Source: Vibrio mexicanus (GTDB taxonomy: Bacteria; Pseudomonadota; Gammaproteobacteria; Enterobacterales; Vibrionaceae). Taken from it: a stretch of 64,000 nt of DNA. The notes below the pieces were generated by a model. It worked only from the letters and a program-made list of their open reading frames with translations, had not been told where the DNA came from and made no database searches. The position numbers were made by a program, and so were the translations under genes. Every line of letters begins with the position of its first letter. The stretch's first letter is position 1. This document shows positions 28,598 through 39,508 of this stretch, piece after piece. The stretch is taken from the NCBI RefSeq assembly GCF_001012815.1, contig NZ_JYJP01000029.1:1-64000 (forward strand). Direction: 5' to 3'.

Positions 28598-28903
28598 GGT
28601 GGTTCGCTTGCTAACGATTATGTGCCATTTATAGTTTGGCGCTACTTTACATGCGAACCTGAAAGCGAAGCATGATTTGGGTCAAGGTATCGATTCGATT
28701 GATATCGTTTCTGCAGCCATCGAACAATCATATCTTTGTGGTCTGTATTCACTCTGTGCTAATAAATAACTGATTCCAAGTTGTTTCTCTCTATTTCAAG
28801 ATGTGTCTAAATTGACTAAAATCACAACATAGCTTTCGCCAACAAAAGCACACAATCATATGTGCTCTCTTCACACATCGCTTTTAAGACCTAATAAAAC
28901 TAA
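28598..28903. other. 306-bp divergent intergenic region
   Basis: Separates the minus-strand small gene from the ABC pair on the plus strand. It should hold promoters for both. I see no convincing Fur box, strong hairpin or further gene; TATCGATTCGATTGATA at about 28688-28704 is an imperfect dyad of doubtful meaning. Confidence 0.4.
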
Positions 28904-30703
28904 ATGACAAAACTACAGTTCTTCCGTCACTACATCAAAATGAACCGCGTCTCTTATCTACTCGCGGTTGTCTTCATCTTTCTGGTCAACTGGCTTCAAG
29001 TCGAAATTCCTCGTTATATTCAGTTAGCGATTGATCTGATTGATGATGCAAGCACTGAAGGCCACGCACAGCTTCAAACCTATGTGCTTATGGTCGTATT
29101 CATGTCGGTGTCTATGGTGATTGTGCGTATTTGGTCTCGGATTTATGCACTTAATCCGGGCCGAATCACGGAAGCCGACCTTAAAAACACCTTACTGAAA
29201 AAATTGAACGAGTTGCCAGGAAGCTTTCACGACCGATTTGCTTCAGGAAAATTAATCTCAATTGTAAACAACGATTTAAATGGTGTCCGTCTACTGTTTG
29301 GCGTGGGTTTCCTTCAATTCTTTAATGCGTTACTCGCGCTCTCTTTGACGCCGTTATACATGTGGAGTATTTCTCCAGAACTGACCTTGTACTCTGTTAT
29401 TCCTATAGCGATTGCGTTTGTCATTTTTCGAGTTGGTTTTAAACGCATGAAGGATCTGCATTTAGAACACATGAGCCGATTGCAAACGCTATCGGCACAG
29501 ATGATGAACTACTTGTCGGGCATTGATCTCATCAAGAACCAGCAAATGTCACCTTGGGTCCAAACGGAAGTCGAGAAGCTGAATCAATTAATGCTTGAAT
29601 GCCGAATGAAGATAACTCGTATTCAAGTCTTCTTTATGCCCGTTCTCGATTACGGTAACAATCTGATGAAGATTGTTATTTTGGGTTTAGGCGGCTATAT
29701 GTTGATGCAGCATGAGCTGAGCTTGGGCGAAATCACTGCATTTCTGACTTACTCCGTTCTGCTAGCTATGCCACTGATGCAACTTGGCCGCATTGCAACC
29801 ATCTATCAAAGGGGAATGGTTGGAATTCAGAGTGCGCAAACCATATTAAACGCAGAAACCCCCGAGACTGATACTCAACGGCTAGAAACCAGCGAAATTC
29901 GTCATTTTAAAGGCAAAGCTTTGTCGGTCAGGAACCTGATTTATCGCTATCCGGGGTCGGAGCGCGTGATCTTAGACCAAGTTAGTTTCGATATTCCCTC
30001 TGGCAAAAAGCTAGGCGTATTGGGTAGCGTTGGCGCAGGTAAAACGACTTTGGTGAACTGTATTAACCACCACCAGGAGTTACCGAAAGGGGCGGTTTTC
30101 CTGGGCGATACTGACGTAACGACATTGTCACGAAGTGATTTGAGGCGCTATGTAAAAACCATTACTCAAGATCCGTATCTGTTTTCTGCCACGGTTGAAG
30201 AGAATATTCGCTTTGGCACACATGATGAGGTAAGTCGTGAGCAAATCGATGAAGTGCTGGCACTCAGCCAACTCGCTGAAGATGTCAGTCGATTTGAGAG
30301 AGGCGATCAGACACTAGTGGGTGAGAAGGGTATCATGTTATCGGGTGGTCAAAAGCAAAGGCTTAGTATCGCACGTGCGCTGCTCGAATCGACAGACCTG
30401 ATCATTCTCGATAACGTACTGTCTGCCGTGGACTATGAAACGGAGCGAAAAATCTTGGAAGGACTTTTCTCTCGATTAGAAAATCAGTCCGTTTTAGTGG
30501 TCTCTCACCGTGTAAACGCGCTTGAATATATGGATGAAATTATTGTGCTTCAAGACGGCAAAGTGATTGCTAAAGGCGATCATCACAACTTGCTCATAAC
30601 CTGTCCTTACTACCTAGAGACATGGAAGCTCCAGCAAAACAAGGAAGAGCAGAACAAAGAAGAAAGCCAAATCGTGATAAATAAAGGGGAGGAAGCATGT
30701 TAA
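28904..30703 (+). CDS. ABC transporter half with fused membrane and ATPase domains (MdlA-like)
   Basis: A 599-residue protein with a six-helix exporter-fold membrane domain (about 15-310) and an ATPase domain (about 340-580). Walker A is GSVGAGKTT and the signature is intact (LSGGQKQRLSIARAL). Walker B reads LIILDNVLSAVD, so the catalytic Glu is replaced by Asn. It overlaps the next half-transporter by seven bases, giving a heterodimer. The Asn makes this nucleotide site non-canonical, usual for one half of heterodimeric exporters. Next to siderophore genes, a role in siderophore movement is possible, by analogy to YbtPQ and IrtAB. Confidence 0.88.
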   Translation: MTKLQFFRHYIKMNRVSYLLAVVFIFLVNWLQVEIPRYIQLAIDLIDDASTEGHAQLQTYVLMVVFMSVSMVIVRIWSRIYALNPGRITEADLKNTLLKKLNELPGSFHDRFASGKLISIVNNDLNGVRLLFGVGFLQFFNALLALSLTPLYMWSISPELTLYSVIPIAIAFVIFRVGFKRMKDLHLEHMSRLQTLSAQMMNYLSGIDLIKNQQMSPWVQTEVEKLNQLMLECRMKITRIQVFFMPVLDYGNNLMKIVILGLGGYMLMQHELSLGEITAFLTYSVLLAMPLMQLGRIATIYQRGMVGIQSAQTILNAETPETDTQRLETSEIRHFKGKALSVRNLIYRYPGSERVILDQVSFDIPSGKKLGVLGSVGAGKTTLVNCINHHQELPKGAVFLGDTDVTTLSRSDLRRYVKTITQDPYLFSATVEENIRFGTHDEVSREQIDEVLALSQLAEDVSRFERGDQTLVGEKGIMLSGGQKQRLSIARALLESTDLIILDNVLSAVDYETERKILEGLFSRLENQSVLVVSHRVNALEYMDEIIVLQDGKVIAKGDHHNLLITCPYYLETWKLQQNKEEQNKEESQIVINKGEEAC

Positions 30704-32462
30704 AGTCTGTCGATATCGCTTACCTCAAGCACTTCTTCCAGTTTGCTAAAAAGTATCGCAGTACGGCGCTTTTGGGCATCGCAATGCTGCCGCTTTCGGT
30801 CATTACCAGCATTTTATTTCCTTGGTTGATCATTCAGATCATCGATGTCCACCTTACCAATTCAGATATGGATGGGTTAATGCTCTATGTGGGCTATCTC
30901 ATCCTTGTTCTTATCGCCAGTTATATCGTGGATAGCTTATATTCCTACAGCCTACGTAAGACAGGGCAGTATACGATTACTGACATGCGATCAGTGTTGT
31001 TTGAACGGGTACTCAAGCTTCCAAGGCGATATTTCGATGATACGCCAACCGGCGTCACATTAAGCCGACTAACCAGTGACTTGGAAACCATTGGCGAAAC
31101 GTTTGTCACTTCAGTGGTGGGTTTGGTGAAAGATACGCTAAACACCGTCGCTTGATTGCCATGATGATGTACATCGATTGGCAGTTAACCGTAATAGTTA
31201 TGGTGATTATGCCGCCAGTCATGTATTTAACTGTCTACATTCGCAACCGATTACGAGCGATGCATTTGGTCACGCGTTCGGCACTGGCAAGAGGCATTGG
31301 TTATCTGCAGGAGCTGCTTCATGGAATGAAAACCGTTCAGCTTTACCGCGCGGAAGAGCGAGTCGAAAAGCGCTATAAGAGCTATACCGATGAGTTCTTA
31401 CGTGCTCAGAAAAAGATAAATAAATACGACGCGATTTTATTCTCGGTCATTTCGGGCGTCACTTCGATAACCATCGCATTGCTCATCTGGTATGGTTCTG
31501 GCGAAGTCCTTGCAGGCACTTTGACTCTGGGTGTGTTGATTGCATTCATCAATACTTTAGAAAAAGTTTTTGTACCGATTCGTGACTTCACCTCTCAAAT
31601 TGCATCGATTCAAAGTTCTTTTGCGGCTTTTGACCATATCGAAGAGCTGTTTGTCGAGCCGACTGAAGAGCAAGGTCGTCAGTTACGAGATTCAAAGGAG
31701 TTACAAAGCCAGTTATCAGAATTCAAGAGCCTTGAATTTAAGAATGTGAGTTTCCGATATCGTAAAGACACGCCTTATGTGCTCAACAATGTGTCTTTTG
31801 TCTTAGAGAAAGGCCATCAAATTGCGTTGGTTGGGTCGACAGGTTCAGGCAAGTCGACAATTCTGCGATTGATTTCGAGAACCTATTTGGATTACGAGGG
31901 AAGTATCTTACTCAATGGTATTGAACTGTCAGAAATTTCCATTGCAGATTCAAGTCGACTTTTCTCGTTGATGATGCAAGACGTTCACCTGTTTGAGGCA
32001 AGCATTGGATTCAATATAGGGTTAGGCAAAGAGGCAATCTCTCAAGACCAGATCGTCGAGTCAGCTAAGTTTGTGTACGCCAATACCTTTATTGAGCAAT
32101 TGCCAAACAAATATGACTTCAACATTGATAAAAACGGTAGCAACTTATCGGTTGGCCAAACTCAGTTGATTTCATTTGCTCGCGCGGTCGCACAAGGTGG
32201 GCAAGTGATGATGCTCGATGAAGCGACCAGCTCGGTAGACTCTATTACTGAAGACCTTATTCAAAAAGCCATGGCGCGATTGTTTAAAGAAAAGACTGTC
32301 ATTGCTATAGCGCACCGCTTAAGTACGGTGCGTCACTCGGACCTCATTCTCGTGTTAGAACAGGGAGAGGTGGTTGAGCAGGGCAATCACAAGCAATTGG
32401 TCGATCAGAACGGGGTTTACGCTGGCTTATTGAAAGAATCGATTGTCGAAACGGCGGCTTAA
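30697..32462 (+). CDS. ABC transporter half, MdlB-like partner, frame broken by one missing base
   Basis: The first frame stops at 31155 after LVKDTLNTVA; the next begins at 31152 with LIAMMMYIDWQLT. One extra T in the TT at 31152-31153 joins them into 588 aa with six membrane helices and a complete ATPase. The ATPase has Walker A GSTGSGKST, Walker B MMLDEATSSVD with the catalytic Glu, and switch IAIAHRLSTV. Its signature is LSVGQ instead of LSGGQ, the same variant seen in MdlB. It pairs with the MdlA-like half, whose Walker B lacks Glu, so the dimer has one competent and one degenerate ATP site. Confidence 0.86.
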
Positions 32463-32480
32463 GATTCCGCAAATTTAGAA

Positions 32481-33176
32481 TCACTTGCGGGGGCAGTCTT
32501 CACAAAGGCTAGCCCCTTTGCATTTGTAAACCAGACAGCAACTGGTCCTCGTTAGCACACTTTTGTTATCTTCAGACGGAATAAGTCCTTGTATCGGTTT
32601 TGAAGGAAGATTAAGCGCGTCGAACCAAAGCTGAGCTTGCTCTACTAGGTACTCGTGATTGAGTTCCGGGCGAAAACCCTGCATTTTGATCAGGCAACCC
32701 AATACCAGATCCGCAATTAAGTGCTGACTGTTGCCGGGCCTGATTCGAATAAATTGATTCATCTGTTCTAAATAGAAATCAAACAGATCATTGAGTGCTT
32801 CACCAGCCATCTTTATCAAATCATTCACTTCACCATGATGGTGGGAAGCGTTTGGAAATGAGTATCCGGCGATATAGGTATCGTGCACCTCTTGAGAAAT
32901 ATCTCTTAAATTTGGAAGAGTCTGCAGACCATAAATTGAGACGAAAGCGACGTAAACAGGCTGCCAAGTGAGCAAGTCCCAAGTTCGCGTCATCCAATAG
33001 GCTTTACCTGCTTCAGGTGAAGTTTCAGCAAGTTGTTGATATAAGGCGTGAACTTGCTTGCCGCAATCTTGATAAAGCGTGATTTCTTTTGGTAAAGGCT
33101 GGCGAACTTCGCCTTTTAGATACGGTGTAACTTGGGAAGAGAATTCAAAAAGATGATGGTGGAAATCGGCACTCAT
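32481..33176 (-). CDS. FhuF-like ferric-siderophore reductase (2Fe-2S)
   Basis: A 231-residue cytoplasmic protein whose C terminus carries the FhuF iron-sulfur motif C-C-x10-C-x2-C (SCCLVYKCKGASLCEDC). FhuF-type reductases release iron from hydroxamate siderophores inside the cell, so this completes the uptake path that begins at 22281. The N-terminal part (about 1-200) is helical, as in siderophore ferric reductases. A Fur box lies 61 bases upstream. It converges on the ABC pair. Confidence 0.85.
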   Translation of the reverse strand: MSADFHHHLFEFSSQVTPYLKGEVRQPLPKEITLYQDCGKQVHALYQQLAETSPEAGKAYWMTRTWDLLTWQPVYVAFVSIYGLQTLPNLRDISQEVHDTYIAGYSFPNASHHHGEVNDLIKMAGEALNDLFDFYLEQMNQFIRIRPGNSQHLIADLVLGCLIKMQGFRPELNHEYLVEQAQLWFDALNLPSKPIQGLIPSEDNKSVLTRTSCCLVYKCKGASLCEDCPRK

Positions 33177-33236
33177 TAGGATGCGAAGTTTAGCTAGAAC
33201 AATGTGCTAGAACATTATCGCTAATAGCCATCAAAA

Positions 33237-33255
33237 GCAATTGATTCTCATTCCC
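33237..33255 (-). promoter_or_regulatory. Fur box upstream of the ferric reductase gene
   Basis: Read on the minus strand, GGGAATGAGAATCAATTGC matches the Fur consensus GATAATGATAATCATTATC at 13 of 19 positions, 61 bases before the ATG at 33176. It fits the iron role of the gene. Confidence 0.68.
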
Positions 33256-33405
33256 CTTAAGGGGTTAGTCAACTTGTGCTTCACTTTTTAAACTGATTGG
33301 CTACCAAACAGTAAATCAATAGTTCGAGTAAGCTAACATCATTTACTGATAGACATGTTTGTTGCAGAATTAAGATAAACAACTCGCAATGAACGTTGTC
33401 TGACT

Positions 33406-34145
33406 ATGCTGACTGTGACTGTCAAAGGTTTTGTTTCTACCTCTTTACTTACGCTTCTTTCGTTCTCTTTTATTGCTTCCGCCAGCGCAAACGAGATTAA
33501 AAAAAGCACCAGTGGTATTTGTCATGATGTGGCATCACCAAGCTATTCTCGAACGAAGAATTTTACTTCGTACGACTCAATAGGCGCTTGTTTAGACAGT
33601 GGTGGAAGGCTACCTAACAACGCTACACGAACAAAAACAGGCGCTCATAGCTTACCTGATACCAGCACTCAGTATGCTCGACATGAATTCGGTCATGGAT
33701 GGCTGACATTAATGGGGATTGCCGGAACGCTCGCGCCGAAGCCTTAATTGCTCAATCTGTGGCACCTGTTCGCTTTCAGACCGACAAAGAGTGCCGCGTT
33801 ATTGCAGGGCGTTGGAATTCAACGTTCACGGGTAATACTATTTACGATGCAGCTGATATCGATATCGACCATGTGGTTCCGCTACGATGGGCTTGGTCGC
33901 GCGGTGCTAAAACATGGGATAGAGAGAAACGGGTTCAATTTGCTAACGATCAAGCAAATCTATTAGCAGTTGAGGCGAGTCTTAATCGCCAGAAAGGAGC
34001 CAAAGGTCTGGATGAGTGGCTACCACCTAAGAACCAATGCCAGTACATATTACGCTTTCTGCGAATTAAAAAGGTTTATGGATTGGAGCTAAGCAGCAAA
34101 GAATCCATCGCTTACGAAAAAATTGAAGCAGACTACTGCGGATAA
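33406..34145 (+). CDS. secreted HNH/DUF1524-type endonuclease, frame broken by one missing base
   Basis: Signal peptide about 1-28 (SFIASASA). The first frame stops at 33747; adding one G to the GG at 33701-33702 continues as HGWADINGDCRNARAEALIA into the frame that ends at 34145 (246 aa). The second half has the nuclease core DIDIDHVVPLRWAWSRG, then NDQANLLAVEASLNRQKG, the His-Asn-type metal finger of HNH/DUF1524 enzymes. Several Cys could form disulfides, consistent with export. Extracellular nucleases of this kind degrade DNA for nutrients or biofilm turnover. It is monocistronic and followed by a terminator. Confidence 0.83.
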
Positions 34146-34148
34146 ATT

Positions 34149-34171
34149 AAAGGCGCGATAATTGCGCCTTT
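34149..34171. terminator. bidirectional terminator between endonuclease and selO
   Basis: AAAGGCGC pairs with GCGCCTTT around seven bases, between convergent genes. Confidence 0.75.
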
Positions 34172-34193
34172 ACTGTTTCGGTTTTAAAGTAAT

Positions 34194-35742
34194 CTAGGTC
34201 CCACAAAATGTTTGGTAACGGCCAAGTCTGAGTGGAGCAGGGTGCTCGTATGCTTCGAGTCCTTCTTTGCGATCAAATGGATGAGTAATGATCGCTAGCA
34301 AAGCTTCAAACGGCTGATAATCTCCATCTTCTGCCGCAGCTAATGCTTCCTCTACTTTGTGATTCCGCGGTATGTAAACCGGGTTAACTGCTCTCATTGC
34401 TGTCAATGCGGACTGCAGTTCTGCTTGAGAACTGAATAGGGCCTTCCACTTTTCAAACCATGAGCTAAAGTCATCAGAATTTTGGAAAATGGCCAGCAGC
34501 GAAGAGTCATCCACAGTAGAGTTTTCAACCACGGCTGTTGCGCAGTCAATCAGATAACTAAAGCATAATGTGTAATCGACTTCTTTAGATTCCATTAGGT
34601 GTAACAGCTCAGAGATGATTTCGTCAGTCTCACTGACTTGAAGGCTAGTTAACCCCAGTTTATCGGCCATTCCTTTAGACCAATTACGGTTGTATTGATT
34701 CATAAAACCGTGAAGTGTTTTTGTCGCCAATTCTACGCCAACTTCTTGGTCTTCAGAGATCAGAGGAAGGAAAGACTCCGCAAATCGGGCCAAATTCCAC
34801 TGCCTATGTAAGGCTGATTTTGATACGCATATCGACCTTCAGAATCGATCGAACTAAACACGGTGTCTGGATGGTAAGATTCCATAAAGGCGCAAGGGCC
34901 GTAGTCAATGGTTTCTCCAGAAACTGTCGTGTTGTCGGTATTCATCACACCATGGATAAACCCAAGCAGTTGCCATTTGGCTATCAACTGAGCTTGCTTT
35001 TCACAAACCAGTTCTAAGAATCGTAAATAAGGATTCTCAGCGTCGAGTGCTTCTGGATAATGGCGTTGAATTGTGTAGTCAGCCAGAAGGCGAATTTCAT
35101 CGACGTTACCTTTGGCTGCGACATACTGAAAAGTCCCCACACGTATATGGCTAGATGCAATCCGAGTCAATATTGCGCCTGGTGCACGTTCAGTTCGCCA
35201 GATTTCTTCACCCGTTGTCACTGCTGCAAGTGCACGGGTTGTTGGAACTCCGAGGGCAAACATTGCTTCAGACACAAGATACTCGCGTAGAACCGGACCA
35301 ATAGCCGCTTTGCCATCACCGTTTCTTGAAAAGTCAGTGCGGCCAGAACCTTTAAGCTGGATGTCTTTTCTGCTGCCGGTTGTATCGAGAGTTTCACCAA
35401 GCAATAAAGCGCGCCCATCACCAAGTTGTGGATTGTAATGACCAAACTGATGCCCTGCGTACGCTTGAGCGAGTGGGGCAGAGCCCTCTAATTCAAGTTG
35501 GCCAGAAAACACTTGAGCTAGCTCATCATCGGTCGTGCCCGAAAGAGTAATATTGAGGGATTGTGCAAGAGGATAATTAAACTTAACCAGCTCAGGGTTG
35601 GGTACCGGCGCAGCAATTGGTGAGAAATGAAGTCAGGTAACTGTTTGGCGTAGCTATTATCGAATTCGATATGGATCGTCTTCGATGTTACCGTGTTTGC
35701 TTCGTCTGGGTTAACTTGCCCCTGAGTATCTTGGTCTGACAC
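34194..35742 (-). CDS. selO: protein adenylyltransferase SelO (YdiU), frame broken twice
   Basis: Pseudokinase-fold AMPylator that transfers AMP from ATP to Ser/Thr/Tyr of target proteins. Three frame segments (35742-35518, 35512-34760, 34793-34194) join into 516 aa if one base is restored near 35623 (DFIS then [14 protein letters not shown]) and one at 34802 ([16 protein letters not shown]). Diagnostic parts are [20 protein letters not shown], the [18 protein letters not shown] loop, [16 protein letters not shown] and the terminal YQTFCGT. It is slightly longer than E. coli YdiU (478). With both breaks at short repeats the gene is probably intact in the organism. Confidence 0.88.
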
Positions 35743-35938
35743 GATGTTCCCTTAAAATAAATAGTCCGATGGTATTAACATAGTTGGTGTTTGATTCAAC
35801 AGAACAGTTTTTAAGCGCTGATCCACTCAAAAATTTAAGGCCTGTTGAAAAAGAATCTCAACAGCTTAGGGTGTCAGTTATTGCAGTAAAAGAAAATACC
35901 GTTTTTAATGTGGGATTGTGGCGTGTGCGCAGCCAGAT

Positions 35939-36586
35939 CTATCGTTCGACTCCAGCTTCATCCTCTTCAACAATGTCGGTTTCCATTGCCGATTGTTTTA
36001 ACCACATTCGTATCGCATTACTTTGAAGCACTTTGTTCTGGTAAGCCTTAGCTCTTTTTGACAGTTCGATACCGTAGGTTTCAAAACGCAGAGCAACTGG
36101 GGCAAACATGGCATCAGCGATTGACCACTCGCCAAACAGCCATTGCTCTGGATACGCTTCTTGCTGCTGTGACCAAATTTGATCAATACGAGCAATGTCA
36201 TTTTTCGCTTGGTCACTTAGTTCAACAAAGCGCTTTGCTCGGCAGTTCATTGGCATTTCGTTTCTTAGCGCCATAAAGCCAGAGTGCATTTCGGAAGATA
36301 GCGCCCTTGCAAGAGCTTTATCTTTCTTGTTACTTGGCCAAGCGCTACCTGATAGGTATTCGTCGTTGATGTATTCAAGAATGGCCAATGAATCCCATAT
36401 CGCAATGTCGTCATCAACAAGCGTTGGAACTTTCTTGGTAGGGTTGACTGATTCGAGAGTCTGGTAAAATTCTGGGGTGAAGAGCTTGAGTTTAACCACC
36501 TCAAAAGGAAGTTTGTTTTGTTCAAAGATGACCCAAGCGCGTAGTGACCAAGTCGAGTAATTTTGATTTCCTATATATAACTTCAT
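35939..36586 (-). CDS. glutathione S-transferase
   Basis: A 215-residue cytosolic GST. The thioredoxin-like N-terminal domain MKLYIGNQNYSTWSLRAWV (catalytic Ser/Tyr region) includes the glutathione motif KVPTLVDDDIAIWDSLAILEYI; an all-helical C-terminal domain follows from about 90 with FGEWSIADAMFAPV. A strong GGGAG site precedes the ATG. It diverges from a LysR gene 115 bases away that may control it. The electrophilic substrate is unknown. Confidence 0.9.
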   Translation of the reverse strand: MKLYIGNQNYSTWSLRAWVIFEQNKLPFEVVKLKLFTPEFYQTLESVNPTKKVPTLVDDDIAIWDSLAILEYINDEYLSGSAWPSNKKDKALARALSSEMHSGFMALRNEMPMNCRAKRFVELSDQAKNDIARIDQIWSQQQEAYPEQWLFGEWSIADAMFAPVALRFETYGIELSKRAKAYQNKVLQSNAIRMWLKQSAMETDIVEEDEAGVER

Positions 36587-36701
36587 GATTTTTCTCCCTT
36601 TGCTTTAATATGAATTTATAGGATTAAACCAAGCGCGACTAACGGATAATTTTGATAGTATCTATGGAATACAGCGATGGATCGCCAAAAAGGTAGTATC
36701 A

Positions 36702-37568
36702 ATGGAAATAGAATCTCTCAAAGCCTTTTTAGCATTCGTGGAAACCGGAAGTTTCACGCGAGCAGCTAAACATATCAATCGAACACAGTCTGCATTCAGC
36801 TCTCAAATGAAGAAGCTAGAAGAGGAGTTAAATGTACGACTTTTTGAAAAAGAGGGCAGAAATCTCGTACTAAGTGAAGCAGGTTTAGCGCTTCAATCCC
36901 ATGCAGAGCAACTTGTTACGGCGCATAACTTAGCGGTTTCCCAAATCAAACGTTATCAAGATAAACGTGCATTCCGCCTTGGGTGTCCGGAGGATTACAA
37001 CAGTAATGTGCTTGCTAGGGTTGTTAGCGAGCTTCAAAAGTATCAGCCGACTTGCTCAATTCAAATTTACAGCCAGCCGAGCACAGTTTTGAGAGGCTGG
37101 ATTGATGAAGGAAAGTTAGATGCGGCGATCGTCACGCGAGCGGCTGAAAGTGATGAAGGGATCTGGCTAGCGAGTGATAAGGGTGTTTGGGTCAAAAGCA
37201 AAAGTTATGAAGTTAAGGACGACGACCCTCTGCCAATTGCTCTGTATCACGCAGATTGTAAGTACCACAGTGCCGCCTTAAATGGATTGAGCAAAGTGGG
37301 TCGTGCCTATCAGTTACTTGCATGCTGTGACAGCTCTTCAGGGTTACGAGCTTTAGTGGAGCAGGGTTTATGTGTGGGCGCAATGGGTGAGTTAAGTGTC
37401 AGTAAAGAGTTGACCCCGATGACGGGCATGCCGCCATTACCCGCTGTCGACATTGCGTTGATATCCAGCGGTCATGACCACCCACTGTTAACGGCGATTT
37501 CATCAGAGCTTATCAAGTTTGAAGATAAGCCCGTACCGGCCATTAATGAAGAGCTTGAAGTCGTTTAG
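36702..37568 (+). CDS. LysR-family transcriptional regulator
   Basis: A 288-residue LTTR. HTH at about 16-40 (GSFTRAAKHINRTQSAFSSQ) and an effector domain from about 90 (FRLGCPEDYNSN). It is transcribed divergently from the GST gene, the usual arrangement for a regulator and its target. Effector unknown. Confidence 0.91.
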   Translation: MEIESLKAFLAFVETGSFTRAAKHINRTQSAFSSQMKKLEEELNVRLFEKEGRNLVLSEAGLALQSHAEQLVTAHNLAVSQIKRYQDKRAFRLGCPEDYNSNVLARVVSELQKYQPTCSIQIYSQPSTVLRGWIDEGKLDAAIVTRAAESDEGIWLASDKGVWVKSKSYEVKDDDPLPIALYHADCKYHSAALNGLSKVGRAYQLLACCDSSSGLRALVEQGLCVGAMGELSVSKELTPMTGMPPLPAVDIALISSGHDHPLLTAISSELIKFEDKPVPAINEELEVV

Positions 37569-37594
37569 ATAGACATGCAGCGCTAGGATTACAG

Positions 37595-37932
37595 CTACTT
37601 GCTATCAAGCGGTACTTCATCAATGGACCACATATTCAAGGTATGCGTCGTTTTATCACAGTAGCCGAGCAGAATTTGATACTTGGGCTCATAGCTGTCA
37701 CCCAAATAGGTGCTGCGAATGAGCTCATTGGTTTTAGGTCGACTTGGGTGACAACTCGGCCTTTGAAGTTTTGAAAAACGACAAATTGGTTACTACTGTA
37801 AATCAGTTGTTCCTTATAAAACCAAAACTGATCCGTTGTATCATTTAACTGACATTTCAACGGCGTTGAGTCTACACCGTATGCACTAACAGACAATACC
37901 CCTAAAGCCGTAGCGATGATTCTCTTTATCAT
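37595..37932 (-). CDS. small exported protein of unknown function, frame broken by one missing base
   Basis: Signal peptide MIKRIIATALGVLSVSAYG. The open frame ends at 37636 with an implausible tail. One more base in the T4 run at 37732-37735 (an A on the coding strand) changes it to VDLKTNELIRSTYLGDSYEP and runs to a stop at 37595-37597, giving 112 aa. Two Cys (CQLN and GYCDK) would pair in the periplasm. I do not recognise the family. It converges on the LysR gene. Confidence 0.6.
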
Positions 37933-38024
37933 TCCGTGATTCTCTTCTTTTATTCTTCATTATCAATTCTAGAAAACGTTCGTGTTATTGCGACCTGACT
38001 GACCTTATACAAGTAAAATCGGCA

Positions 38025-39508
38025 CTAGCGGTATTCATTAATGAACGCCTCAACTGGCATGTCTTTGTGAAACAACCATCCTTGTGCGTAATGGATACCG
38101 TGCTCCATTAACCAAGCTTTTTGCTCTTCAGTCTCGACCCCTTCAGCAATGATTTTTACCTTCAGAGAGTGACAAAGTTCGACAATGGCTTTGAGAATGA
38201 TGAAGTCAACGGTATCTTTATTAATAGCCTGTATATATCTTCTGTCGATCTTGATCTTTTTAATGGGTAGTTCACTTAAGTATGTCAGCCCCGTTTGGCC
38301 AGTACCAAAGTCGTCAAGCGAGATGCTGTAGCCTTTGTCCTTTGCGTCAGACATGGCAAGGATCATTTTGTTGATATCCAATTTAGAGAAGCTCCGCTCG
38401 GTCACTTCAAACTCAATCTTTATCTGCGTTTGATCTCGATAACTAAGTGTTTCGACAAACGGTATGGTCATCATTGCCGGTGGAATGTTGGCTGAAATGA
38501 AAAAACTATCACGGATTGTTGTTTTGCTTGGCAACTCTTCAATCATTGCCATACATAGCTGGTTAAACTCAGCGACTTGACCAGAGTGCTCTGCAAATGG
38601 GATAAACTCATCTGGACGGCGAAATATGGAATCATTGCGGTACCAACGAATTAAAGCCTCTGCACCAATCCAATGGCCGTCGCGCATATCAACGATAGGT
38701 TGAAGGTGGTACTTGAACTCTTTTCTTTGGATACCCCACCAGATTTGAGTGAGCATGGAAGAACGCTTGCTACTTAGGGTTAAAACGGCAAGTACACAGC
38801 TAAAGAAAACCATAGTGATAAAAGATAGTGGACTGACTCTACACAGCAGCAGTTGCTTGAGTGAAGGATAACTCAATACAGCAACATTATCGGGATCCGT
38901 TGTTTGTGCAACCATCGTAGATTCCGTTAGCTTGGCCTTACTGTTTGACGGATTCGCCCCAAAGCTAAATAGCTCATTTTGCTGGTAGAAACGCGCAATC
39001 TCGTACGGGATAGGGGAGTTTATGCTGTTTAAAGCGCGCACATAGTTTTTAGACACAACCCAAGAGAGGTATATCTCTTTTTCGGGTAATAATGGGTGTT
39101 TAGAATGAGCTCGTTGAACCCTAGAATGCTGACTGGTTGCGAAAGAATTTCTGGTGAAAGATGCTCCGCTAAAGGTGAAAGGATGTCATTGCTGCAAATG
39201 ACATTTCCTTGCTTATCGAAGATATACAGTTTCGCAACGGCCGAAATTGAAAACTCTAAGTCGAGCATTTCGCTCATTTGGTTATGGTCACATACTTGAT
39301 AGTTAGTAGCGATTGAGTCTAGTTTGCTATTGATATTGGATAGCCATTGATCTTCGTGGTTAAGCTGCTCTTTAAAATGGCGTTGCAACTCGTTGACTTG
39401 GTGATTAAGAGTGTAGGCTTCACTTCCGACTAAAAACAGGATAGGACTTACTGAGAAGACCAACGAAACAAAAAGACTGAATAAAATTGAGAAGGTTTTT
39501 ATACGCAT
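38025..39508 (-). CDS. membrane-bound c-di-GMP phosphodiesterase (CSS-motif sensor plus EAL), frame broken by one missing base
   Basis: Two segments (39508-39029 and 39056-38025) join into 494 aa if the T5 run at 39078-39082 gains one base, reading HYYPKKEIYLSWVVSKNYV. N-terminal transmembrane helix, a periplasmic CSS-type domain with paired Cys (YQVCDHNQ, NVICSND), a second helix (about 235-255), then EAL. Catalytic features look intact: AEALIRW, ISANIPP, FEVTE, DDFGTG, KIDRRYI and AEGVETEEQ. CSS-EAL enzymes sense periplasmic redox or disulfide state. It lowers c-di-GMP beside a biofilm locus, although no direct link is shown. Confidence 0.87.

Noticed and set aside
35784..36026. 80-codon frame antisense to the GST 3' end
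   Set aside because: Shadow of the GST coding strand with no independent support.
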